Below, one piece after another: positions 6,663 through 14,629 of a stretch of DNA of 50,945 nt (positions are counted from its first letter, which is position 1; the number at the start of each line of letters is the position of its first letter). Source of the DNA: CAADGY01 sp900696665 (GTDB lineage Bacteria > Acidobacteriota > Terriglobia > Bryobacterales > Bryobacteraceae); the NCBI GenBank assembly GCA_035063885.1, contig JAPSFM010000029.1:1-50945 (forward strand), in the 5' to 3' direction. Both the position numbers and the translations under genes were made by a program. Below the pieces are notes generated by a model that searched no databases, was not told where the DNA came from, and was given only the letters and a program-made list of their open reading frames with translations.

Positions 6663-8344
6663 TGGAAATGGGGCCGGTTGGGCCCACAACTAGAAAAGTT
6701 CGCGCGCCTCTCGCATTAAAACTCGCGGTGTGCCTGGTGATCGGCACGGCGGGTTTTTTTGCGTTTGCCGGATACCTGAACCTGAATATGCAGCGGCGCA
6801 ATTACGAAAGGCTGGTTCTGGCGAGTGCGGATCGTGTCAGCGATATCATCCAGCGCAGCACGCGCTACCAGATGCTGCTGAACAATCGCGAGGGCGTTTA
6901 TAATCTCATCCGGGATGTGGGAAGCGAGCCCGGCATCCGGCGGGTACGAATTTTCAACAAGGAAGGTCTGATCAGCTACTCCACCGAACCCGGAGAAGTC
7001 GGCCGGCTAGTGGATAAGCGCGCGGAGGAGTGCTACGCCTGCCATGCGCAGGAGCAGCCATTGACCAAGCTGGACCGCCCCGACCGGGCCAGGATCTTCA
7101 AGGATCCGGGCGGCGAGCGCATCCTGGCCGTGATTCAGCCTATCGAGAACCAGCCCGACTGCTCCAACGCCGCCTGTCACGCTCATCCGGAATCGAAGCG
7201 CATACTGGGAGTCATTGACGCACAGCTATCGCTCCGCGCGGTCGACGAACAGATGGCCGGACATCAGACCCAGATTACGACGCTCACTGCGCTGGCGGTT
7301 CTGCTGTTTTCCGCATTGAGCGCCGTGTTCATCTGGGGTGTGGTCCATAGGCCGATCAAAGAATTGATGGCCGGCACGAAGAAGGTGGCCGAAGGAGAAC
7401 TTGATCTACGGCTGCCGGTGCGTTCGCACGACGAACTCGGCGCGCTGGCGCAGTCGTTCAATAAGATGACCAGCGAGTTGGAGCAGGCCCATGCGGAGTT
7501 GACGGAATGGGCACGCACGCTCGAAGACCGCGTGCGCATAAAAGGGGAAGCGCTGGAGCGGGCGCATTCTTCACTGGTGGCGAGCGAGAAGATGGCCTCT
7601 CTCGGCAAACTGGCCGCTACCGTGGCGCACGAGGTCAATAATCCGCTCTTCGGTATGCTGACCTATGCCCGCCTTACCATCAAAAGCCTGCAAGCGGGCG
7701 ATATAGACCAGAAGGCAAGAGCCGCAATGATCGAGAATCTGAGAATCATTGAGCGGGAGAGCCTGCGGTGCGGCGAAATCATGAAAAACCTGTTGACCTT
7801 CGCGCGCCAGCAGCGGCCGCACCGGGCGCCGACCGATTTAAATACACTGGTCGATCGCGCGGTGAAGCTGGTAGGGCATAAGCTCAAGATGCAGGACATC
7901 GATCTGGAGGTAATGCCGGATCCCACGATCCCGGAAATCCGTTGCGACCCCGGGCAGATCCAGCAGGTCATTCTGGTTCTGACGGTGAACGCCGCCGAAG
8001 CGATGGCGCAGGGCGGCCGCCTGACGATCGCGACCGCGTGCGACACTGCGAAACGTACCGCGGAGGTCAGAGTCCGCGATACAGGCAGCGGCATTCCACC
8101 GGAAGTCCTGAACAAGATCTTCGAACCGTTTTTCACCACCAAAGAAGACCAGCACCGTACAGGACTCGGACTGGCCATCGCAAAAAATATTGTGGACCAG
8201 CATGCAGGCAACCTGGTGGTGGAATCGCAACCTGGCCAAGGGACCGAGTTCGTCCTGACGTTGCCTCTCGATGAGCCGGAGCCCGGCACCCCCGCGCTCA
8301 GCGCGGCGGGGGGAAGCGGCAATTCCGAAAAGGAGGAAGCGTGA
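6662..8344 (+). CDS. Sensor histidine kinase with periplasmic c-type haem motifs
   Basis: Two membrane helices (about residues 17-40 and 204-227) enclose a periplasmic sensor region. This contains CYACH (C124, C127, H128; a standard CxxCH haem-attachment site) and CSNAACH (C167, C172, H173; a CX4CH site as in some multihaem cytochromes). A HAMP segment follows, then the kinase core: AHEVNNP with phospho-accepting H323, NAAEAM (N box), DTGSGIPPE (G1) and GLGLAIAKNIV (G2). A haem sensor suggests detection of redox state, NO, O2 or similar. It is the sensor partner of the activator that begins four bases before its end. Haem binding is predicted, not shown; export and maturation genes for cytochrome c are not in this window. 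Confidence 0.92.
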   Translation: MEMGPVGPTTRKVRAPLALKLAVCLVIGTAGFFAFAGYLNLNMQRRNYERLVLASADRVSDIIQRSTRYQMLLNNREGVYNLIRDVGSEPGIRRVRIFNKEGLISYSTEPGEVGRLVDKRAEECYACHAQEQPLTKLDRPDRARIFKDPGGERILAVIQPIENQPDCSNAACHAHPESKRILGVIDAQLSLRAVDEQMAGHQTQITTLTALAVLLFSALSAVFIWGVVHRPIKELMAGTKKVAEGELDLRLPVRSHDELGALAQSFNKMTSELEQAHAELTEWARTLEDRVRIKGEALERAHSSLVASEKMASLGKLAATVAHEVNNPLFGMLTYARLTIKSLQAGDIDQKARAAMIENLRIIERESLRCGEIMKNLLTFARQQRPHRAPTDLNTLVDRAVKLVGHKLKMQDIDLEVMPDPTIPEIRCDPGQIQQVILVLTVNAAEAMAQGGRLTIATACDTAKRTAEVRVRDTGSGIPPEVLNKIFEPFFTTKEDQHRTGLGLAIAKNIVDQHAGNLVVESQPGQGTEFVLTLPLDEPEPGTPALSAAGGSGNSEKEEA

Positions 8345-9690
8345 ATAACGCCGCGGCAAAATCCGGCGCGCGAATACTGATCGTCGATGACGACCCTGTT
8401 GTCCGGGATTCGCTCGGGAAATGGTTTGAGAGTGAGGGCTTCCAGGCCACCACGCTGCCGGGGGCGCGCGAGGTGCTCGAGCAGATACAAAATAGCCGCT
8501 GGGATGCCGCGTTGATCGACATCAAAATGCCCGGAATCGACGGTATGGAGTTGCAGCAGAGATTGCGCGAAATCGACCCCGAGCTGCCGGTTATCATCAT
8601 GACCGGCTATGCCTCAATCGATACGGCGGTCAAGGCACTGAAGCGCGGCGCCTACGACTACATCACCAAGCCGTTTGATCCCGACGAGCTTGTGCACCTG
8701 GTGAGCAATGCGGTGGAACACCGCTGGGCGAAACGCGAGGTGGTCAGGCTTCGAGAGAACCTGGAGGAGGTGTTTCCGAATACCCGGCTTATCGGCCAGA
8801 GCGAGTCGATGAAGCGCGTGATTGAATCGATAGAAACGGTGGCGCCGACGGATGCCACCGTGCTGATTACCGGCGAGAGCGGCACGGGGAAGGAAATTGT
8901 GGCTCGCGCCATTCACGCCGCCAGCCCGCGGCGCTATATGCCGATGGTAGTAATTCATTGCGGCGCTCTTACCGAGACATTGCTTGAAAGCGAGTTGTTC
9001 GGGCATGAGCGCGGCGCCTTCACCGGTGCGCAGTACAGAAAGAAGGGGAAGTTCGAAGTGGCCGAAGGCGGGACCGTTTTTCTTGATGAGATCGGCGACA
9101 TCAGCCTGAAGACACAAACCGACCTGCTCCGTGTTCTGCAGGAGAAGGAGATCGTGCGTGTCGGCGGCAACGAAACGCTGGCAGTGGACTTCCGTTGCGT
9201 AGCCGCCACGAACAAACCGCTGGAGCTGATGGTGAAGGAGGGCACCTTCCGGCCGGACTTGTTTTACCGGTTGAATGTTTTCTCCATTCATCTTCCGCCG
9301 CTGCGCGATCGCAAAGAGGACATCCCCATACTGGTGAGCCATTTCCTCGAGAAGTATGCTGCCGCGATGAATCGGGCAGTGCCTGCCATCAGCGGTGAAG
9401 GGCTCGATCTGTTGATCAACTACAACTGGCCCGGCAACATCCGGGAACTCGAGAACGCCATCGAGCGGGCGATGGTGATCAATCGCGGCCAGGAGATCAG
9501 GGCATCCGATTTCCCGTTTCAATTCAACGCGCCCGAGCCGGCAGAGGGCAAGACGCTCGAAGACATCGAAAAGGTACACATCCAGCGTGTTCTGGAAGAG
9601 ACAAACTGGAACCTGTCCCGCACCGCCAGGATACTGGCTATTGATCGTACGACACTCTACAACAAGCTGAGACGCTACGGGATGAGGTGA
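8341..9690 (+). CDS. NtrC-class sigma-54 response regulator
   Basis: A 449-residue activator with three domains in order. The receiver has phospho-acceptor D60 in LIDIKMPG. The AAA+ domain carries Walker A GESGTGKE from residue 178, the sigma-54-contacting GAFTGA loop at about residue 225 and GTVFLDEIGD as Walker B. A Fis-type helix-turn-helix ends the protein (WNLSRTARILAIDRTTLYNKL). Start is GTG 8341, supported by AGGAGGAAGC just upstream, and it overlaps the kinase stop by four bases. When phosphorylated it should drive sigma-54 polymerase open-complex formation. The predicted target is the operon's own promoter at 3894, with the TGTAG/CTACA dyads as enhancer candidates. Confidence 0.95.
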   Translation: MNNAAAKSGARILIVDDDPVVRDSLGKWFESEGFQATTLPGAREVLEQIQNSRWDAALIDIKMPGIDGMELQQRLREIDPELPVIIMTGYASIDTAVKALKRGAYDYITKPFDPDELVHLVSNAVEHRWAKREVVRLRENLEEVFPNTRLIGQSESMKRVIESIETVAPTDATVLITGESGTGKEIVARAIHAASPRRYMPMVVIHCGALTETLLESELFGHERGAFTGAQYRKKGKFEVAEGGTVFLDEIGDISLKTQTDLLRVLQEKEIVRVGGNETLAVDFRCVAATNKPLELMVKEGTFRPDLFYRLNVFSIHLPPLRDRKEDIPILVSHFLEKYAAAMNRAVPAISGEGLDLLINYNWPGNIRELENAIERAMVINRGQEIRASDFPFQFNAPEPAEGKTLEDIEKVHIQRVLEETNWNLSRTARILAIDRTTLYNKLRRYGMR

Positions 9691-9698
9691 AGTAATCC

Positions 9699-10229
9699 AT
9701 GAAAGCCATCCACCTGATGGCTGTGGAAACCGAGCCGGATCTGGCCGTTCTCGACCGGCTCTCAGCTTCACTCGCGGGTGTATTCGGGATTTCCTGCCGG
9801 GTCCTGGACACCGTGATCGACCCGACCTTTGCGCTCGACCCGGCGCGGAACCAGTATCACTCGACTGCGATTCTCCAGGCCATGCAGCCGCTGGTCCGCA
9901 AACCCGGGACTCACCTGCTCGCTGTCACTCCGGTCGATCTGTATGTGCCGATCCTTACGTTTGTCTTCGGCGAAGCACAGCTTTCGGGACCCTGCGCGCT
10001 GGTCTCCACGCACCGGCTACGGGAAGAGTTCTACGGGCTTCCGCCGCGCGAACCGTTGTTTAATGATCGCCTGGTAAAGGAAGCGGTTCACGAGCTCGGG
10101 CACACGTTTGGTTTGCGGCATTGCCCGGATTGGAGATGCGCGATGGCATCCACGCACTCCGTCGAGCGCCTGGACCTGAAGGCCGCCAGGTTCTGCGAGC
10201 GCTGTTGGCAGATTGTGCGGAAACCATAA
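9699..10229 (+). CDS. amzA: Archaemetzincin (M54 zinc metalloprotease)
   Basis: A 176-residue protein of peptidase family M54. It carries the full extended zinc motif HELGHTFGLRHC (H131, E132, H135, H141), C147, M149 of the Met-turn, and C166/C169, the second zinc-binding set diagnostic of archaemetzincins. The family is common in archaea and patchy in bacteria, and its natural substrates are poorly known. There is no signal peptide, so it should act in the cytoplasm. It begins only eight bases after the sigma-54 activator stop, so it is likely the last gene of the redox operon, possibly a quality-control or processing protease for the complex, which is inference. The opposite-strand barrel gene ends 19 bases beyond. 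Confidence 0.9.
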   Translation: MKAIHLMAVETEPDLAVLDRLSASLAGVFGISCRVLDTVIDPTFALDPARNQYHSTAILQAMQPLVRKPGTHLLAVTPVDLYVPILTFVFGEAQLSGPCALVSTHRLREEFYGLPPREPLFNDRLVKEAVHELGHTFGLRHCPDWRCAMASTHSVERLDLKAARFCERCWQIVRKP

Positions 10230-10248
10230 AGAAATGCTGCGTGCGTGT

Positions 10249-10845
10249 CTACAGCGCGATCCCCAAGCCGACCCCAATTTCGAGCTGATGCAGCTTGCCC
10301 CTCTGTCCGGGCAGATCGAACGGTTTCCCAGTAAGGTAATCGCGTACATCGAACCGCAGCATGAGGCTGTGAGACACCCGGATCTTTAAACCTCCGCCGT
10401 AGTTCACCCCGAACTTGGTATCGCCGCCGCCTTGAGTGACTGATATGCCCGGGGGAGTGAAATTGGCAAAGTGGACACCTCCGGTAGCGAACGGGCGTAC
10501 AATACTTCCCTCGGGAGTCGCATAGGCCAGGAAATTGTAAAAACCCTGATGGATGGCCATTCCTGCCTCATCCGACCCAACTTTCAGACTGGTCCGGTTG
10601 TAAGCGTAGCCAAACTCATGGCCCAGGAACCGCCAGTTGTTAAGGGTCATTCGAAAGCCAAGGCGCCACCCGTCCGTCAATTCGACATCGTCCTCGCGCG
10701 GGTTTTCAAAGTTGAAAGAGCCGATACCAGCGTTACTCAGGCGGGAGGTGCCGCCGATGACGGCAAATTCGGCGACTTGAGCGTGCGCCAGAGGTTGACC
10801 AGCCAAAAAAGCGGCAGCGAACAGGATAGGAGTTAAGTGTCTCAT
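10249..10845 (-). CDS. Outer-membrane beta-barrel protein
   Basis: The N-terminus MRHLTPILFAAAFLAGQPLAHAQ is a clear signal peptide ending at AHA-Q. The remaining 175 residues alternate hydrophobic and polar residues with many glycines and aromatics (FLGHEFGYAYNRTSL, GGVHFANFTPPG, FGVNYGGGLKIRV, LMLRFDVRDYLTG), the pattern of a small eight-stranded outer-membrane barrel of the OmpA/OmpW-like type. The C-terminal strand LEIGVGLGIAL ends in a hydrophobic residue, though not the usual phenylalanine. It lies 48 bases downstream of lutC on the same strand and could be cotranscribed. Ligand or function is unknown. Confidence 0.75.
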   Translation of the reverse strand: MRHLTPILFAAAFLAGQPLAHAQVAEFAVIGGTSRLSNAGIGSFNFENPREDDVELTDGWRLGFRMTLNNWRFLGHEFGYAYNRTSLKVGSDEAGMAIHQGFYNFLAYATPEGSIVRPFATGGVHFANFTPPGISVTQGGGDTKFGVNYGGGLKIRVSHSLMLRFDVRDYLTGKPFDLPGQRGKLHQLEIGVGLGIAL

Positions 10846-10885
10846 TCTTTTAACCTTGGATGCGGCGATCGCAAGTTCCGTTTCT

Positions 10886-10898
10886 TCTAGATTCTAGA
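10886..10898. other. Perfect palindrome in the lutC/barrel gap
   Basis: TCTAGATTCTAGA is a six-base inverted repeat around one T. It overlaps the last codons of lutC and the short gap to the barrel gene. It could be a weak stem-loop or protein site, with nothing to favour either. Confidence 0.2.
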
Positions 10899-11526
10899 CT
10901 ATTACCACATGAACGTGACCGGGGCCGTGGACACCCCGGATCAGAATCTGTTCAATATCCGCCGTACGGCTCGGTCCGGTAATCAGGATCATGGAACTGG
11001 TTCTTGCCGCCGGCATGGGCAAAACAGCGAATAACTCATCCAATCCGGAAAGAATATTTTCCCGTGCGACAAAGGCAAGATGCACCGGTGGCAGCAGCGA
11101 AATGAGCCGTGCTTCTTCCGGTGAGGAGATCAAAACCAGCGTCCCGGTGTCGGACAGGGCATAATCCGCGCCCGTGATGCCAAGGCCGGCGCTGGCGCAG
11201 ACGGCTCGCAATTCATCCCGGTCGTAGAAGCCCGATTGCACGCCGGGCAGGGTTCGAATGCCCAACTGCTCGAGGAATGGAGCATTCGACGCTACCGCCG
11301 TCCCGTTTTCGAGAAGAGCCGCGGCATAATGGCGGGCCTCTTCGACCGAGTCCGCTACAAAGGCTTTTCCCGCCAGCCCCTCGAGCGCGCATACGAAAGA
11401 ACGAATCCGTTCGTCTGTGTCCGGCTGAGGAATGCGAATTCTTGCGGGCGGCGCATCCGGTGGAGCTTCGCCAGACTTCCGACCAAGAGCGGACCGGACC
11501 TGCTGAAGAATATCGTCGCGTGACAT
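10894..11526 (-). CDS. lutC: LutC-like LUD-domain protein of lactate oxidation
   Basis: Third gene of a lutABC operon, the iron-sulfur L-lactate oxidation system that turns lactate into pyruvate in the cytoplasm. The protein opens MSRDDILQQVRSALGRK, as LutC does, and carries the LUD-domain signature GITGADYALSDTGTLVLISSPEEARLISLLPPVHLAF, followed by SMILITGPSRTADIEQILIRGVHGPG. Its 210 residues fit the family. It starts one base after the lutB stop, so coupled translation is likely. LutC has no cluster of its own; its exact task within the complex is not firmly known. Confidence 0.92.
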   Translation of the reverse strand: MSRDDILQQVRSALGRKSGEAPPDAPPARIRIPQPDTDERIRSFVCALEGLAGKAFVADSVEEARHYAAALLENGTAVASNAPFLEQLGIRTLPGVQSGFYDRDELRAVCASAGLGITGADYALSDTGTLVLISSPEEARLISLLPPVHLAFVARENILSGLDELFAVLPMPAARTSSMILITGPSRTADIEQILIRGVHGPGHVHVVIV

Positions 11527-11527
11527 C

Positions 11528-12952
11528 TTACTTGTTGGGCCTCGTGCGCCAGAGTTGCCGGAAGCTCTTCGGCGGTGGAACGGGAAGATCCCGCTGGCTG
11601 ATCCACGCCCGCAGAGGTCCGATGTTCAGCGGAGCGGGTACGTTCCGTAGCCACCCGCATCCGTTGGCCAGGGCGGTGGAAGCGGCCATGCCGGCCATCT
11701 CGAAAAGCTTTGGCTTCGTCATCAGCCAGGACCAGACTCGAAAAGACATGCGTTCAATTCTGCTCTTCTGATCTTTCGGGTGTGTTGCGGTGACTTCCGA
11801 CCGGAGATCGAGCAGCAGCTTGGGTATATCGATCTTAACCGGACAGACCTCCGCGCACGCGCCGCAAAGGCTCGAGGCGTAGGGCAGCCAGGGATTCTTC
11901 CCGATCCCCTGGTATTGCGGTGTAATGATAGCGCCGATCGGGCCCGAATAGACCCATGGATAATTGTGGCCGCCGATTTTGCGGTACACCGGACAGATAT
12001 TCAGACACGCGCCACAGCGGATGCAATAGAGCGATTGGCGCTTTTCATTGTCGGCTAGCAACCGCGTGCGGCCGTTGTCCAGGAGCACGACGTAGAATTC
12101 GTCCGGACCGTCAATCTCGCCGTTGCGCCGCGGCCCGGATAAAAACGAAGTATAGACCGTAAGGTGCTGTCCGGTGGCGCTGCGGCCCAGCAACTTGAGG
12201 AAGACGGCGAGATCCTGTGCGCGAGGAATGATCTTCTCAATTCCCGCTACGGCAATATGGATCTTCGGCGCGGAACTGGTCAGCCGGGCGTTCCCTTCGT
12301 TTTCGACCAGAACGACAGCGCCGGAATCCGCCACCAGAAAATTGGCGCCCGTGAGTCCGATATCGGCCGCGAGAAATTTTTCCCTCAGTACCTCACGGGC
12401 GATTCTCGTCTGGTTCTCGGGTACGATTTCCCGTTCCACGCCAAGCTTCGACGTAAAGATATCGGCCACGTCGTAACGGGTTTTGTGCAGGGCGGGAGCG
12501 ACGATATGATAAGGGCGCTCTTCCGCCAATTGAAGGATATACTCGCCGAGATCGGTTTCGACTGCATGAAGCCCGTGATGCTCCAACCGTTCGTTCAGAT
12601 CGATCTCCTCCGTCGTCATGGACTTCGACTTGACGAGCAGCCCGGCTCCTCTCTCTTTGGCGAGTTTCAATACGAAATCGGCTACTTCCGTCCCGTCACG
12701 GCAGTAGACCACATGGCCACCCACGTTCTGAACATTCGTTTCAAATTGCTCGAGGTAAAAATCCAGATTGTCGAGCGCATGCTTCTTGACAGCGTTCGCC
12801 TGGGTGCGGAGTTCCTGGTAATCGGGCAACAGTTCCGCCGATACCGCAGTCTTGCGTTTGTCCATCAGGCGGCCGGTGGAAGCGTAGATGGCAAGCTGGA
12901 GATTCGCATCAGCCAGGGTTCTTTCGATGTTAGCTTCGGGAAGGGAGGTCAT
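11528..12952 (-). CDS. lutB: LutB-like iron-sulfur subunit of lactate oxidation
   Basis: A 474-residue LUD-domain and ferredoxin protein of the L-lactate oxidation complex. The N-terminal LUD part includes SKSMTTEEIDLNERLEHHG, GANFLVADSGAVVLVENEGN and PKIHIAVAGIEKIIPR. Two [4Fe-4S] motifs follow, CIRCGACLNICPVY and CGACAEVCPVKIDIPKLL. It passes electrons from the LutA side towards the acceptor. The gene starts four bases after lutA stops and ends one base before lutC, a compact operon in the usual A-B-C order. Length and motif order are normal. Confidence 0.95.
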   Translation of the reverse strand: MTSLPEANIERTLADANLQLAIYASTGRLMDKRKTAVSAELLPDYQELRTQANAVKKHALDNLDFYLEQFETNVQNVGGHVVYCRDGTEVADFVLKLAKERGAGLLVKSKSMTTEEIDLNERLEHHGLHAVETDLGEYILQLAEERPYHIVAPALHKTRYDVADIFTSKLGVEREIVPENQTRIAREVLREKFLAADIGLTGANFLVADSGAVVLVENEGNARLTSSAPKIHIAVAGIEKIIPRAQDLAVFLKLLGRSATGQHLTVYTSFLSGPRRNGEIDGPDEFYVVLLDNGRTRLLADNEKRQSLYCIRCGACLNICPVYRKIGGHNYPWVYSGPIGAIITPQYQGIGKNPWLPYASSLCGACAEVCPVKIDIPKLLLDLRSEVTATHPKDQKSRIERMSFRVWSWLMTKPKLFEMAGMAASTALANGCGWLRNVPAPLNIGPLRAWISQRDLPVPPPKSFRQLWRTRPNK

Positions 12953-12956
12953 GGGT

Positions 12957-13682
12957 CTACCGTGCAGCGAGCACCTCGGCCAGATGCATGGTCTTCGTTG
13001 GCAGGCCCGCCCGGGACAGAGCGCCTTGGATCTGCATCAGGCAACTGGAATCGACCGACACAACCACATCGGCGTTCGTACGCACAATGGAATCGATTTT
13101 CGTCCGCGCCATGCCGCCGGACACGCCGGGAAACTTCACGGAGAACGTCCCACCGAATCCGCAGCATTCCTCCGCCGTATCCATCTCTCGCAATTCCAGG
13201 CCGCGCACATGGCGCAACAGTTTCCGGGGTGCTTCTTTGATTTGCAGCTCCCGAAGCGCATGACAACTGTCATGATACGTCGCCACAGTTTCGAGGCTTG
13301 CACCGACGTCGGTGATTTGGAGGACTTCCACGAGGAAAGTGGAAAACTCCCACACTCGTGGAGCGATTTGTTTTGCACGGTCCAGCCATTCCGGGCTATC
13401 GCGGAAGAGATCCGCGTAATGATGCGTGATCATGGATGTGCAGGAGCCGGAGGGAACAACGATGTATTCACTGTCCTTGAAAACATCCAGAAAGTACCGC
13501 GCAACTCTGCGCGCGTCGTCGTGATATCCGCTATTGAACGCCGGTTGACCGCAGCAGGTCTGCCGCTCCGGAAAATCGACGAGACATCCCGCGCGCTCCA
13601 ACACGTCCGCCATCGCCAGGCCGACGCGCGGGAAAAGCTGATCCACGACGCAGGTGACAAAGATCGATACCCGCGGATTCAT
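12957..13682 (-). CDS. lutA: LutA-like CCG-domain subunit of lactate oxidation
   Basis: The first lut gene. It encodes a 241-residue protein with two cysteine-rich CCG domains: CCGQPAFNSGYHDDAR near residue 45 and CCGFGGTFSVKFPG near residue 175. This is the LutA/GlpC/HdrB-like fold thought to bind an iron-sulfur cluster and take part in lactate oxidation. ATG 13682 starts MNPRVSIFVTCVVDQLFPRVG, the usual LutA beginning; no good Shine-Dalgarno precedes it. The first 21 codons and 26 bases of upstream sequence also occur, 84 of 90 bases identical, at 15889-15978, so this locus has been partly duplicated. Two secreted unknown genes lie directly upstream on the same strand. Confidence 0.94.
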   Translation of the reverse strand: MNPRVSIFVTCVVDQLFPRVGLAMADVLERAGCLVDFPERQTCCGQPAFNSGYHDDARRVARYFLDVFKDSEYIVVPSGSCTSMITHHYADLFRDSPEWLDRAKQIAPRVWEFSTFLVEVLQITDVGASLETVATYHDSCHALRELQIKEAPRKLLRHVRGLELREMDTAEECCGFGGTFSVKFPGVSGGMARTKIDSIVRTNADVVVSVDSSCLMQIQGALSRAGLPTKTMHLAEVLAAR

Positions 13683-13708
13683 GAAGCTGAGATTGTAACA
13701 CCGGCTGT
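13619..13708. repeat. Direct repeat, copy A (lutA 5' end)
   Basis: This 90-base segment holds the first lutA codons and 26 upstream bases. It matches 15889-15978 in the same orientation at 84 of 90 positions, counted by eye without gaps. The two copies bracket the secreted-protein genes at 13738-15619, so the block between them was either inserted with duplication or created by tandem duplication. Confidence 0.9.
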
Positions 13709-13737
13709 CCGGGTAACGGTGAGGTGGGGCGCTGGCG

Positions 13738-14595
13738 CTATGGCGTCGTAGTGATTTCCGTATAATCGTGGCCGCCGAATCGCGATCGGACCAGCTTCAT
13801 GGCGGGAACGATGTTCAGGGCATAAGTCTCCAGTTTAATATCGTACAAAAGGCGCCAGACGAATACAGGCCGTTCGCTTCTGGTCGTCGTCGTTGGCCCA
13901 ACGGCCTCTCCCGGCCGGGTGAAACGGAGAACCCTTTCGACCACGTCGCGCGCCGGCTCGTTCTGTGCCTCACAGATCCCCGTGGCTTGTATGAGGAAGT
14001 TGGACGGTTGAATTCCGGGGATGATTTTGACCGCTCCGGTTTCGTTGAGCTTGGAAACGATTGTGTCAAAGCATTGCTCTGCTGTCATGCGGGCCGGCGG
14101 AATGACAATGAAAAGATCCAGCGGGCTCGTACTCATGGCCAGTTTTCCATCGCGGCCTCGTGAGAGCTTCGGAATCAGGTAAAGTCCCCTGGCTCCCCCG
14201 GTAACATCAAACATCCCATTCTGACCGCGGGAGACATGCTGTGCGAGCGCATCCGCAATCAGCGCCTTGGCTTGTGGAAGCCGCTCCTCGACGGTGCTGG
14301 CGGGAGATACCAATGTGACCTCCAAGGTTCCCCACTTCCTTCCCAGGGCGAGTGCCTGAGGGTTCCGCAGCCGCGCCTGGGGCGCCGTTTCGTCCACAAT
14401 ATCACCTGCAAAGACCGTGCGGATGTCTTCGTAGTTTACCGGAACTCCATACCGTTCCTGAATCAGGTCGGCCAGTGCGGCAACGGGCCGGGGGTCATGA
14501 ATTTTGGCGAGGTTGCCCGAAACCGTATAGGGCTGCTGCGCAAAGCAGATACCGTGGACGCAAAAACACAACAGCGCGCGAATTAAGTTCTTCAT
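13738..14595 (-). CDS. Secreted protein of unknown function
   Basis: The start is set at ATG 14595 because GAGGAG precedes it and a signal peptide follows: MKNLIRALLCFCVHGICFAQ. The mature protein (about 265 residues) has no motif I recognise. It contains RPVAALADLIQERYGVPVNYEDI near the N-terminus, vaguely like the short STN-type segments of secretin or receptor N-termini, and a middle part with LDLFIVIPPARMTAEQCFDTIVSKL. It follows another secreted unknown by 34 bases and precedes lutA by 55 bases on the same strand, so the three may share a transcript. It lies inside the region bracketed by the lutA repeats. Confidence 0.7.
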   Translation of the reverse strand: MKNLIRALLCFCVHGICFAQQPYTVSGNLAKIHDPRPVAALADLIQERYGVPVNYEDIRTVFAGDIVDETAPQARLRNPQALALGRKWGTLEVTLVSPASTVEERLPQAKALIADALAQHVSRGQNGMFDVTGGARGLYLIPKLSRGRDGKLAMSTSPLDLFIVIPPARMTAEQCFDTIVSKLNETGAVKIIPGIQPSNFLIQATGICEAQNEPARDVVERVLRFTRPGEAVGPTTTTRSERPVFVWRLLYDIKLETYALNIVPAMKLVRSRFGGHDYTEITTTP

Positions 14596-14629
14596 GTCGA
14601 TATTCTCCTCTCTGCTCTGATTGCTTTGA

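Noticed and set aside
12164..13240. 358-codon plus-strand frame over lutB/lutA
   Set aside because: It is antisense to two complete Lut proteins and has no domain.
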